The translations under genes were made by a program, and so were the position numbers. This document shows positions 16,922 through 23,894 of a stretch of 64,000 nt of DNA, in pieces; position 1 is the stretch's first letter; each line of letters begins with the position of its first letter. This stretch comes from an uncultured Holdemanella sp. (lineage in GTDB: Bacteria; Bacillota_I; Bacilli_A; Erysipelotrichales; Erysipelotrichaceae): NCBI RefSeq assembly GCF_934754935.1, contig NZ_CAKVJB010000009.1, positions 1 through 64,000 on the forward strand, in the 5' to 3' direction. The notes under the pieces are model-generated. The model was not told the DNA's origin, ran no database searches, and was given only the letters and a program-made list of their open reading frames with translations.

Positions 16922-16970
16922 AAAGTGGCTTTCATCTCCATTACAAGCTATGTAGATAAAAGCCACTTAA
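16922..16970 (-). terminator. Intrinsic terminator, probably bidirectional
   Basis: AAGTGGCTTT-ATCT pairs with AGAT-AAAGCCACTT, with T-rich tails on both strands. On the minus strand it would end transcription coming from the ribU operon and the Sir2-like remnant before the small-gene array begins. Confidence 0.7.
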
Positions 16971-16982
16971 TATAACAAATCA

Positions 16983-17130
16983 TTAGAAAGCAACCGTCAA
17001 TGCACCGGTTCCCACTCCAATTATGATACAGTCTGCATTTCTTATATATTCTATTACCCTTTCAATTTGATCTTCATATACATCTTTTTAGAGTACTGCA
17101 AAAATTTTTTCCAATCAACATACCCATTTT
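16983..17130 (-). pseudogene. 5' remnant of a Sir2-family gene
   Basis: A minus-strand frame without a start codon reads DVYEDQIERVIEYIRNADCI then IIGVGTGA and ends at TAA 16985-16983. The pattern 'NAD-x-IIIG-G-G' is the N-terminal NAD-binding start of Sir2 NAD-dependent deacylases (usually GAGAGLS). Upstream, an A5 run breaks the frame from DWKKFLQYSKK. Only about 45 codons remain, so it is a fragment. It lies between the ferredoxin-flavin gene and a terminator. Confidence 0.4.
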
Positions 17131-17144
17131 CTTAAAGATTATAA

Positions 17145-17753
17145 TTAATTTCTTTTCTCAATACACTGTCTTGGACAAATTTCTGCACATCTTCCACAAT
17201 GAAGGCAATGATTTTGATTGATTGATACTGGAACAGAAGATATATCTATGCACTTTTGTGGACATACAGAGTAACACAGTTTGCATCCAATACATTCCTT
17301 TCCAACATAATATCCTGTCTGAACAACTTCTGCTTTACCGATTGTTATAGTATCCCTCACAATATTTGATGGATTACTGATATCAAAATACTCTCCCTGC
17401 GCCTCATATAGCTGAAACACCTCAATTGCATCTTTCGTATCTCCTGGATAGATTTTCTTCATATATGGATTTTTTTCAAACATAATATCAAGATTCTTTT
17501 TTTTGATGTTCTTTATTTTTCCACGTAGAGAAACTGCAATTTTGTCTTTTGTCGCAGATATTGCCACATACTGCTGTTCCATTAACTGCTCATAAAACGC
17601 TTTTCCCTTTGCGGTAAGAAAATACACACCTTCTTCATCATAATACATCATATCTATGATTCTTGTCTGAGGATGTCCATCTGAACCTATAGTAGCAACT
17701 GTAGTTGAATGAATTTCATTCACCAGAATATTAAGATAATCCATTTTTGTCAT
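17145..17753 (-). CDS. FMN-binding split-barrel protein fused to a 2x[4Fe-4S] ferredoxin
   Basis: About 202 residues from the ATG at 17753 (MTKMDYLNILVNEIHST), behind AAAGGAGAG; it overlaps the ribU stop as ATGA. Residues 1-130 are a pyridoxamine 5'-phosphate oxidase-like FMN domain (VATIGSDGHPQTRIIDMMYY). The C-terminus has two full clusters, CIGCKLCYSVCPQKC and CLHCGRCAEICPRQC. It is a small flavin/iron-sulphur redox protein with unknown partner. It is co-transcribed with a riboflavin importer under an FMN riboswitch, which supports a flavin cofactor. Confidence 0.9.
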   Translation of the reverse strand: MTKMDYLNILVNEIHSTTVATIGSDGHPQTRIIDMMYYDEEGVYFLTAKGKAFYEQLMEQQYVAISATKDKIAVSLRGKIKNIKKKNLDIMFEKNPYMKKIYPGDTKDAIEVFQLYEAQGEYFDISNPSNIVRDTITIGKAEVVQTGYYVGKECIGCKLCYSVCPQKCIDISSVPVSINQNHCLHCGRCAEICPRQCIEKRN

Positions 17754-18373
17754 TTCACAGTCTCTCCTTTCAGTATCCACGTAAGTTTTTTATATATCAA
17801 CATGGCAATTGCTCCAATTATTAATCCTTTTAAAATATTAAATGGCAATGCATTGAATAGCACAACGTCTAGCTTGGTCTTGATAAAAGGCACAAACTCA
17901 CCAAACGATGCAATCAACTGTTCCAATGGCATAAACATTTCAAACAGCGGCAAAAGAATAAAATAATTTACAATTGCTGCTACTATTCCCATAACAACAC
18001 TTGATATGACACATGCCCACATTGCCATTTTCTTAGTCTTTTTATATTTGTATACAAAACCGGCAGTCAACACATAGGATGCCCCCATCAAGAAATTGGC
18101 AAGTTCACCAATTCCTCCTGTTGATGTTGATACAAGTTGTAATATATTTTTTATCAGTTCAATCATCACACCGATCATCGGTCCAAACGCAAATGATCCA
18201 ATCAATGCAGGTAAATCAGACAATTCCATTCGTGCAAACGATGGACTCAAAGGAACCGGAAACTCCAAAAATGCCAACACATATGACATAGCTGCTAATA
18301 GAGCAGTCATTGTTATTGTCCTTGCAGAAATCAGATTTCCTCTTTTTATATTAGTTGTTGTATTGTTACTCAT
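17750..18373 (-). CDS. ribU: ECF transporter S component, riboflavin type (RibU)
   Basis: 207 residues with about six membrane helices. The N-terminus TITMTALLAAMSYVLAFLEF, then LPALIGSFAFGPMIGVMIEL, is the standard S-component start with the small-residue motif that docks on the EcfT subunit. It captures riboflavin and works with a shared ECF energizing module encoded elsewhere. The FMN riboswitch directly upstream identifies the substrate with good confidence. It is followed by, and overlaps, the FMN/ferredoxin gene. Confidence 0.93.
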   Translation of the reverse strand: MSNNTTTNIKRGNLISARTITMTALLAAMSYVLAFLEFPVPLSPSFARMELSDLPALIGSFAFGPMIGVMIELIKNILQLVSTSTGGIGELANFLMGASYVLTAGFVYKYKKTKKMAMWACVISSVVMGIVAAIVNYFILLPLFEMFMPLEQLIASFGEFVPFIKTKLDVVLFNALPFNILKGLIIGAIAMLIYKKLTWILKGETVK

Positions 18374-18404
18374 AAATCTCCTTTTTGTACGATATGCATG
18401 AATT

Positions 18405-18437
18405 TAAAACAACCCGCAGGACGGGATTTCCTGCGGG
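18405..18437 (-). terminator. Riboswitch expression-platform terminator
   Basis: On the minus strand CCCGCAGGA and TCCTGCGGG form a strong 9-bp stem with a 7-base loop, followed by TTGTTTT. It lies between the FMN aptamer and ribU, so FMN binding should end transcription here. Confidence 0.85.
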
Positions 18438-18452
18438 ACTTGCTTTATCATA

Positions 18453-18552
18453 TCTTCTCTCATCCGGACTTTACCGTCGGTTATGGAATTACACCATATC
18501 AGCTTTTGCTTGCAGACTATACTGCCGGTCAGGAATTACACCTTGCCCGAAG
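18453..18552 (-). promoter_or_regulatory. FMN riboswitch (RFN element)
   Basis: The minus strand shows the RFN landmarks in order: CTTCGGGCAAGGTG, AATTCCTGACCGGC, AGTATAGTCTGC, GGTGTAATTCCATAACCG, ACGGTAAAGTCCGGATG and GAGAAG. This six-arm aptamer senses FMN and here controls ribU and the flavin/ferredoxin gene. Confidence 0.95.
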
Positions 18553-18570
18553 ACTGTAATTTATCTGTTA

Positions 18571-18966
18571 TTAGAATTCATATGGTGGATTTCCAGAGAA
18601 ATCAGCGATTACACCATGAGGATCTTCAAGATAGAACACCTCAAAAATAGGATTATCCGCTGTCTGGTACTGTCCCTTAACAATAGGGTTATTCATACAT
18701 CCTTCCTTTACGCTCATGTTGTTCTCAAATACGGCTTTACCATGAAGACGAATCCAAGCGTATTCAGGTGAAGATACTGATACTTCTACATCAGGATTTT
18801 CCTGCATATCTTTATATACGTCCTTTGTGTTGTTGGTACAGAACCAAAGCTTTCCATCTTGTTCAAAGCAGAACATGAATGGACGACATTTTGCCTTACC
18901 ATCTGTTCCAACTGTGGCTAAATACTGAACTGGATTTTTCTGTAAAAATTCTACTACTTTTTGCAT
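18571..18966 (-). CDS. Pyridoxamine 5'-phosphate oxidase-family (FMN-binding) protein
   Basis: 131 residues: MQKVVEFLQKNPVQYLATVG, then KCRPFMFCFEQDGKLWFCTNNTKDVYKDM, a one-domain split barrel that binds flavin. Relatives act as nitroreductase-like or heme/F420-linked oxidoreductases; the exact reaction is unknown. Its promoter (TTGACA-17-TATAGT, -35 at 19044-19049, -10 at 19021-19026) is bracketed by two copies of the operator that also sits before the Rrf2 gene, so it is the probable target of that regulator. Ribosome site AGGAGG before the ATG at 18966. Confidence 0.88.
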   Translation of the reverse strand: MQKVVEFLQKNPVQYLATVGTDGKAKCRPFMFCFEQDGKLWFCTNNTKDVYKDMQENPDVEVSVSSPEYAWIRLHGKAVFENNMSVKEGCMNNPIVKGQYQTADNPIFEVFYLEDPHGVIADFSGNPPYEF

Positions 18967-18987
18967 TTTAAATTACCTCCTATATTC

Positions 18988-19059
18988 GATGTAACATTTT
19001 TGGTTACATCTTACAGTCACACTATAGCATTCCTTCGTTGTAATGTCAATGGTTACATC
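18988..19059 (-). promoter_or_regulatory. Promoter with two Rrf2-type operators
   Basis: Operator one is GATGTAAC-N7-GTTACATC at 18988-19010, downstream of the start point. Operator two (TGTAAT-N8-GTTACATC) at 19039-19059 covers the -35 box TTGACA (19044-19049). The -10 TATAGT is at 19021-19026 with a 17-base spacer, so bound repressor would cover the promoter from both sides. Confidence 0.7.
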
Positions 19060-19101
19060 TTACTTTTTAACTATTTTTCAACAGCTACAAATTAATTATG
19101 C

Positions 19102-19136
19102 AAAAAAGGCTTCGGATATCGTGATCCAAAGCCTTC
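19102..19136 (-). terminator. Terminator of the Rrf2 gene
   Basis: On the minus strand AAGGCTTTGGAT and ATCCGAAGCCTT form a 12-bp stem around a 6-base loop, followed by six T. It ends the Rrf2 transcript before the flavin protein's promoter. Confidence 0.8.
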
Positions 19137-19142
19137 TGTCTG

Positions 19143-19577
19143 CTACTCTTTGTCTATATATACTGCAATGTCTTTTTTTACATCAGCAAGTGTCATTTCT
19201 GAAAGTTTATCCTCCATTGCCCTCTGCACCTCTAATAATCTCTTATCAAGAACATGGTGAATATTCTTTCCTACCGGACATTTCTGATTGGGATTCTCAT
19301 GAAAATGAAACAGTTCTTCATCTGGTGCACACTCCACTGCTTTATACACATCAAGGAATGTTATCTGTTCCAATGGTCTGATAATTGTTACACCGCCAGT
19401 TCCTCTTGCAACTTCAATAAGACCGGCAGCCTTTAACTGTCGCAATATTTTACGGACAATCACAGGATTGGTTCCAATACTGGCCGCCATAAAGTCACTG
19501 GTCATCTTCTGGTCTGAAAATGTATCTATACAAGCAAACATATGAATTGCCATTGTAAATCTGCTGGAAATCTGCAT
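19143..19577 (-). CDS. Rrf2-family transcriptional regulator
   Basis: About 144 residues from the ATG at 19577 (MQISSRFTMAIHMFACID), a typical Rrf2 start. The winged HTH covers residues 1-80 (TSDFMAASIGTNPVIVRKILRQLKAAGLIEVARGTGG). The Fe-S cysteine set of IscR/NsrR is not present; only C108-like PNQKCPVG and an earlier ECAP Cys are seen, so a redox-active thiol or a non-cluster mode (CymR/YwnA-like) is more likely. An operator matching those at the neighbouring flavin protein overlaps its own -35, indicating autorepression. Confidence 0.88.
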   Translation of the reverse strand: MQISSRFTMAIHMFACIDTFSDQKMTSDFMAASIGTNPVIVRKILRQLKAAGLIEVARGTGGVTIIRPLEQITFLDVYKAVECAPDEELFHFHENPNQKCPVGKNIHHVLDKRLLEVQRAMEDKLSEMTLADVKKDIAVYIDKE

Positions 19578-19601
19578 TGTTAACACCTCTATTTGAGTGT
19601 A

Positions 19602-19640
19602 ATCATATCAAAAAATAGATGTAAATTCAATGGTTACATT
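19602..19640 (-). promoter_or_regulatory. Autoregulated promoter of the Rrf2 gene
   Basis: -35 TTGAAT at 19625-19630 and -10 TATGAT at 19602-19607 with a 17-base spacer. The motif GATGTAAA-N7-GTTACATT at 19618-19640 overlaps the -35 and is the third copy of the local operator. Confidence 0.65.
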
Positions 19641-19657
19641 ATCATTAAAAATCCAGT

Positions 19658-19765
19658 TCAAACATTTGTTTCCTGAAATTCAAGCCCTAGCATATCTCTG
19701 TAAAAAGCAACCGAACAATCTAAGTCAAAAACCATCAGTCCTACACGATAAATTCTTCCACCCAT
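19658..19765 (-). pseudogene. Truncated glyoxalase/VOC-family gene
   Basis: ATG at 19765 encodes 35 residues, MGGRIYRVGLMVFDLDCSVA followed by FYRDMLGLEF, then TGA. This is the first beta-alpha-beta unit of a vicinal-oxygen-chelate (glyoxalase/bleomycin-resistance) protein, normally ~120 residues. It follows the GNAT gene by 14 bases, so it was probably its operon partner. The lost 3' part ends where the Rrf2 promoter begins, suggesting a deletion. Confidence 0.6.
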
Positions 19766-19779
19766 ATATATTTATCCTA

Positions 19780-20205
19780 CTATTTCCGTTGCCATGCCAT
19801 TACATACTCTTTTTCTTTGGTAGCTTCATCAAAACAACTATACTGAATTTCAAATCCTTCTCTTTGATAAAAGGCTATTGCCCGCACATTCTTTTGATAT
19901 ACATTCAAAAATAATTTATTTCGTTTATTTTTTGCATAATTTAGAAGAGCTTTTCCTATGCCATGCGATTGTATTTTGTTAGAAACAAAAATCCCCTCAA
20001 TATATTCATCATTTAGCCCTATGAACCCCTGTATTTCTTGATTATCCTCATAGACATAAACAGTTGCCTGCAGCAGCAATTCCTTCACTAATTCAAAATT
20101 ATTTTGCCAATATTGTGAAGGAATAAAATAATGTGATGTCACATTTGTATCCAACCATATATCTGCAACTTTATCTATATCTGCTTTTTGTAACTCCCTA
20201 ATCAT
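19780..20205 (-). CDS. GNAT-family N-acetyltransferase
   Basis: 141 residues starting MIRELQKADIDKVADIWLDT. The acetyl-CoA site is FVSNKIQSHGIGKALLNYAK; RAIAFYQREGFEIQYS is motif B. The layout resembles YiaC/YjaB-type acetyltransferases acting on small amines or peptides. It is followed by a truncated VOC gene; GNAT plus VOC pairs are common in detoxification loci. Appears intact. Confidence 0.9.
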   Translation of the reverse strand: MIRELQKADIDKVADIWLDTNVTSHYFIPSQYWQNNFELVKELLLQATVYVYEDNQEIQGFIGLNDEYIEGIFVSNKIQSHGIGKALLNYAKNKRNKLFLNVYQKNVRAIAFYQREGFEIQYSCFDEATKEKEYVMAWQRK

Positions 20206-20239
20206 TAAAGTGACTCTTTTCCAAATTGCGTTTTATCAA

Positions 20240-20824
20240 TTAAGCTTTACAACGCAAGATCTCTGTGACATTTTGCCACGCATTCTTACTCTTTTGTTCT
20301 GAACAACCCTTATAAGCACCTAAATAAGGTGTAAAGCCAAGTCTTGAATATAATTTAATGGCACCATAACTTTGAGATTGTGTTGCCAAATATAGTGGAT
20401 ACTTACTTGGAATCAAGTCATACATCATACATAATTTTGAAAGCATTGCCTGCCCAATCTTTTTATGTTGAGCCGATAAGCTTACCGCTACATAATGAAC
20501 GCGAAGTCTTTTTTCATCAAAGTCACTTCCATACCAAAGTCCTGCACTACCAACCAATTCATTTTGTTCATTTGCGACAAACAAGAAATGTTTAGAAAAG
20601 AAATCCCTATCTCTTGTAAGCATACTATCCCATTTTTTTCTTGCCTCATCTAGATTTTCAAATAAACAAACCTGGGTTTGTAGCTTGCACCAAGCTTCTT
20701 TTAAAGATTCATCAAATTCAACATAATGAAATTCCGGATTTAATTCTATTTCTTTACGAATGGTCTTTCTAGCCATTACCATCAATACTTTTTCATAAGG
20801 TATACTCGTATCTAATACTGTCAT
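20240..20824 (-). CDS. GNAT-family N-acetyltransferase, larger form
   Basis: About 194 residues from the ATG at 20824 (MTVLDTSIPYEKVLMVMARK), preceded by GGAG at 6 bases; in-frame ATGs further up lack such a site. The GNAT core is VHYVAVSLSAQHKKIGQAMLSKL and the B motif is YGAIKLYSRLGFTPYLGAYKG. The first ~90 residues are an added N-terminal part. Substrate unknown. It runs opposite to deoC and shares the intergenic region with that operon's operators. Confidence 0.85.
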   Translation of the reverse strand: MTVLDTSIPYEKVLMVMARKTIRKEIELNPEFHYVEFDESLKEAWCKLQTQVCLFENLDEARKKWDSMLTRDRDFFSKHFLFVANEQNELVGSAGLWYGSDFDEKRLRVHYVAVSLSAQHKKIGQAMLSKLCMMYDLIPSKYPLYLATQSQSYGAIKLYSRLGFTPYLGAYKGCSEQKSKNAWQNVTEILRCKA

Positions 20825-20873
20825 GTCATTCTCCATTTCTTTTAAAATTAGTATATCATAATCTTTCTGTTTC

Positions 20874-20942
20874 AAATGATATAACAATTTATTTTAAATG
20901 TTATAACATTTGCTTGACATCCCCTTTTTTTAGTTCTAGAAT
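20874..20942 (+). promoter_or_regulatory. deoC operon promoter with two palindromic operators
   Basis: TTGACA (20914-20919), 17-base spacer and TAGAAT (20937-20942) form a clear promoter. Immediately upstream is the perfect palindrome AAATGTTATAACATTT (20896-20911), with a degenerate copy AAATGATATAACAATTT (20873-20889). The cognate regulator is not evident in the window. Confidence 0.65.
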
Positions 20943-20969
20943 GAAACCGTAAAAGAGAGGTAAACAATT

Positions 20970-21644
20970 ATGAACAAAACACAACTCGCAAATTATTTTG
21001 ACCACACATTCTTAAAACCATACGCTACTGAAGCAGATCTTACTAAGCTTTGTAACGAAGCCAAAGAAATCGGAGCCGCTATGGTTGCCATCAATACAAC
21101 TTGGACTAAATTCTGTAAAGAACAATTAAAAGGAACAAACGTACATGTAGGAGCTGCCATTAGCTTTCCTTTAGGACAAGCTGGACTAGCATCTAAAATT
21201 GCCGAAACAAAAATTGCGATTGAAGATGGAGCAGACGAAATCGATTATGTCATTGATATTGGACAAGCTAAAATGCACCACTGGGACTACATCAAAGAAG
21301 AAATGGAAAGCATTGTTTCTATTTGTAGAGAACATAACGTCATTTCTAAAGTTATCTTTGAAAATTGCTACTTAGAAAAAGACGAAATCAAACAAGTCGC
21401 TTTGATCGCCAAAGAAGTAAAACCAGACTTCATTAAAACAAGTACAGGCTTTGGAACTGGTGGAGCCACTTTAGAAGATGTTAAATTAATGGTTGAAACC
21501 GTAGAAGGACAAGTAAAAGTCAAAGCAGCTGGAGGTATTCGTGACTGGGCAACATGCAAAGCCATGATCGATGCAGGTGCACAAAGAATTGGAACAAGCT
21601 CATCACTAAAAATCTTAGAAGAATTTGAAGCTGAGGAAAAATAG
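20970..21644 (+). CDS. deoC: Deoxyribose-phosphate aldolase
   Basis: 224 residues. Cleaves 2-deoxyribose 5-phosphate to glyceraldehyde 3-phosphate and acetaldehyde. Class I aldolase marks are present: VKPDFIKTSTGFGTGGAT with the Schiff-base Lys, and VKVKAAGGIRDWATC with the second essential Lys. N-terminal NYFDHTFLKPYAT is the family start. Ribosome site AGAGAGG; first gene of a plus-strand operon with manA and a sugar-nucleotide reductase-like gene, manA starting one base after its stop. Confidence 0.96.
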   Translation: MNKTQLANYFDHTFLKPYATEADLTKLCNEAKEIGAAMVAINTTWTKFCKEQLKGTNVHVGAAISFPLGQAGLASKIAETKIAIEDGADEIDYVIDIGQAKMHHWDYIKEEMESIVSICREHNVISKVIFENCYLEKDEIKQVALIAKEVKPDFIKTSTGFGTGGATLEDVKLMVETVEGQVKVKAAGGIRDWATCKAMIDAGAQRIGTSSSLKILEEFEAEEK

Positions 21645-21645
21645 C

Positions 21646-22563
21646 ATGAAACCATTTCTTTTAGAACCCATTCCTGATTATACAATTTGGGGAACCAATC
21701 ACATCTCTAAAGCTAGAGGCATCGATGAGGACTATGGGACTTGGTGGGAAGTCAGTGCCCACCCTTATGGTTCCAATAAAATTGTCGGAACTGATAAAAC
21801 ATTAATGGATGTCATCCAAGAAAATCCAGATGAAGTATTAGGAAAAGGCTATACGCTTCATGAAACATTACGATTAGCTTATCTAGACACAAAGGATGCT
21901 TTAAGCATTCAAGTTCATCCTGAAGATGATTACGCTTTAGAACATTCAAACGATTATGGAAAATACGAAAGCTGGTATATTCTAGATGCCAAACCAGGTG
22001 CTACTCTAGTTGCCGGAACTACAATCAATGATGCTGACAAAATCAAAAATGCCTTAATGAACAACGATGTTGAAAAATACCTAAATAAAGTCGAAGTTCA
22101 TAAAGGAGACTACATCATTATTCCTAGTGGTATGCTTCATGCCTTAGGAAAAGACATCTTAGCTTTAGAAGTTGGTACAAACTCCAACACAACCTATCGT
22201 TTCTATGACTACAACCGTAAAGGAAAAGACGGAAAAACACGCCCTTTACATGTCAAAGAATCTTTTGATGTCACAGACTTCAATTTAAAACCTACTTTCG
22301 TTCCACAAAAACATGAAACACACCGAATTGGAGATTGCCCTAACTTTACCGTAGACGAAGTATATGCAGATACAGACATCAATTTAACATGTGAAGAACA
22401 TTACATGATTCTATCCAATATTGATGCAGATTGTACAATCGTATGGAACAACGAAGAAATCGTATTACCACAATATGACAGTTTATTTGTACCATTCGCA
22501 TCTAAGAAAATTACCATCAAACAAGGAGCACACCTATTAGTGTCAAATCCTAGAAAGGACTAA
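21646..22563 (+). CDS. manA: Class I mannose-6-phosphate isomerase
   Basis: About 305 residues from the ATG at 21646 (MKPFLLEPIPDYTIWGTNHI); ribosome site GAGG lies in the end of deoC. Interconverts mannose 6-phosphate and fructose 6-phosphate. The Zn site is visible as SIQVHPEDDYAL with a following Glu and a later His in IIIPSGMLHALGK. Length is that of short Firmicutes ManA proteins (~310). The gene is sandwiched between deoC and an SDR reductase, perhaps serving sugar catabolism and GDP-mannose supply. Confidence 0.93.
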   Translation: MKPFLLEPIPDYTIWGTNHISKARGIDEDYGTWWEVSAHPYGSNKIVGTDKTLMDVIQENPDEVLGKGYTLHETLRLAYLDTKDALSIQVHPEDDYALEHSNDYGKYESWYILDAKPGATLVAGTTINDADKIKNALMNNDVEKYLNKVEVHKGDYIIIPSGMLHALGKDILALEVGTNSNTTYRFYDYNRKGKDGKTRPLHVKESFDVTDFNLKPTFVPQKHETHRIGDCPNFTVDEVYADTDINLTCEEHYMILSNIDADCTIVWNNEEIVLPQYDSLFVPFASKKITIKQGAHLLVSNPRKD

Positions 22564-22566
22564 TTT

Positions 22567-23439
22567 ATGAAGACAATTTTAGTTACCGGAGCCAACGGCT
22601 ATATCGCAAGCTTAGTAAGAGCTTATCAAAAAGATAACTTTAACTGGATCTGCATGACAAGAAAGGATGCAGACCTTACAAATCCTGAAGACGTAAAAAA
22701 ATTTGTAGCTTCTCAAGATTTTGACATTTGTTTTCACACAGCTGCCAATGCGACGACTGCATTCTGCAATGAACATCCCGATTTAGTGCATAAAATCAAT
22801 GTCGAAAGTACACAAGCTATCATTGATTGTTGTAAAGAAAAAGGTGCTAAATTAATCTTCTGTTCAACCGAGCAAGCCTTCAACGGAAAAGAAAATCATG
22901 GTCCTTTTAAAGAAGACGAACCATTAAGTGCTGTGACTGTATATGGACAAAATAAAATCGAATGTGAAGAATTGATTCAAAACCAATTGGATGATGCGAT
23001 TATCTTACGCTTTACATGGATGATGGGACTAAGCTATCCAGGCATTAAGGCAAGTCCAAGCATTATTAAAAATGTTATGAATGCTCTAATCAGCCACACT
23101 CCAACATTATTTACTGTAAATGAAAAACGTGGTATGACATATGCCAAGCATTTAGCAACACAATTTGATAAAATCACAGAACTTGAACCAGGCATTTATC
23201 ATGTGGCATCCAAAAACACTATGACTACCTATGAATCGGCAAAATATGTAGCTAAAGCTTTAGGTGCAAGTGATGAACTCATTGAAGAAATCATTTTACC
23301 AAACAACGAACGCTACCAAGATCGATTTAGAGATTATCGTTTAGATAGTGAAAAACTAGAAAGTCTTGGAATTCATTTTGCGACATTTGAAGAAGATGTA
23401 AATGAAATTCTAATGGATTTTGGATGGAAGAAAAGTTAG
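22567..23439 (+). CDS. RmlD-like NAD(P)-dependent sugar reductase (extended SDR)
   Basis: 290 residues. The N-terminal Rossmann motif is ILVTGANGYIASLVRAYQ (GxxGxxG variant), followed by AANATTAFCNEHPDL. The catalytic Tyr-x-x-x-Lys is in VTVYGQNKIECEEL, with Ser/Thr in CSTEQAFNG. It most resembles dTDP-4-dehydrorhamnose reductase, though the other rhamnose genes are not nearby, so the substrate stays open. Third gene of the deoC operon, three bases after manA. Confidence 0.82.
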   Translation: MKTILVTGANGYIASLVRAYQKDNFNWICMTRKDADLTNPEDVKKFVASQDFDICFHTAANATTAFCNEHPDLVHKINVESTQAIIDCCKEKGAKLIFCSTEQAFNGKENHGPFKEDEPLSAVTVYGQNKIECEELIQNQLDDAIILRFTWMMGLSYPGIKASPSIIKNVMNALISHTPTLFTVNEKRGMTYAKHLATQFDKITELEPGIYHVASKNTMTTYESAKYVAKALGASDELIEEIILPNNERYQDRFRDYRLDSEKLESLGIHFATFEEDVNEILMDFGWKKS

Positions 23440-23461
23440 AATAGTCTATAGGAGGCTATTT

Positions 23462-23878
23462 ATGACTTTACTTGAGGAAAACGTAAAAAAATATTACCAA
23501 AACGGATACAACTGTTCCGAAACACTACTTCATGCCTGCAATGAAACCTATCAATTAGATATTTCAGAAGAAGACATGAAAATGATGGCTGGATTTGGTG
23601 GCGGCATGTTTATTGGAAGTACATGCGGTGCATTAGTCGGATCGATTGCGGCCCTATCAAAAATGGTTTGTAAGACAAAAGCACATGAAATGTTACCAGA
23701 ATTAAGACCATTGATTCAAAAACATACACGCAACTTTAAAGAACTACTAGGCAGTCTAGATTGTGCCCACATTAAACCTGTACATCACAGTACAGATCCA
23801 AACATCAAATGTATGAACACTTGTTTATTAGCGGCAAAAGCTCTAGAAAAAACAATTGAGGAAGAACACCTATTATAG
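23462..23878 (+). CDS. C_GCAxxG_C_C family protein
   Basis: About 138 residues from the ATG at 23462 with GGAGG before it. It shows the family set: YNCSETLLHA, GFGGGMFIGSTCGALVGSI and a C-terminal Cys pair around IKCMNTCLL. The conserved cysteines suggest a redox or metal role; the function is not established. It starts 22 bases after the reductase gene. Its 3' end forms part of a terminator stem. Confidence 0.88.
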   Translation: MTLLEENVKKYYQNGYNCSETLLHACNETYQLDISEEDMKMMAGFGGGMFIGSTCGALVGSIAALSKMVCKTKAHEMLPELRPLIQKHTRNFKELLGSLDCAHIKPVHHSTDPNIKCMNTCLLAAKALEKTIEEEHLL

Positions 23879-23893
23879 GATTCTTCCTCTTTT
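23859..23893 (+). terminator. Terminator overlapping the end of the C_GCAxxG gene
   Basis: GAGGAAGAA and TTCTTCCTC form a 9-bp stem, followed by TTTTCTT. The left arm is inside the coding sequence, so the terminator is built on the last codons. Confidence 0.75.
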
Positions 23894-23894
23894 C

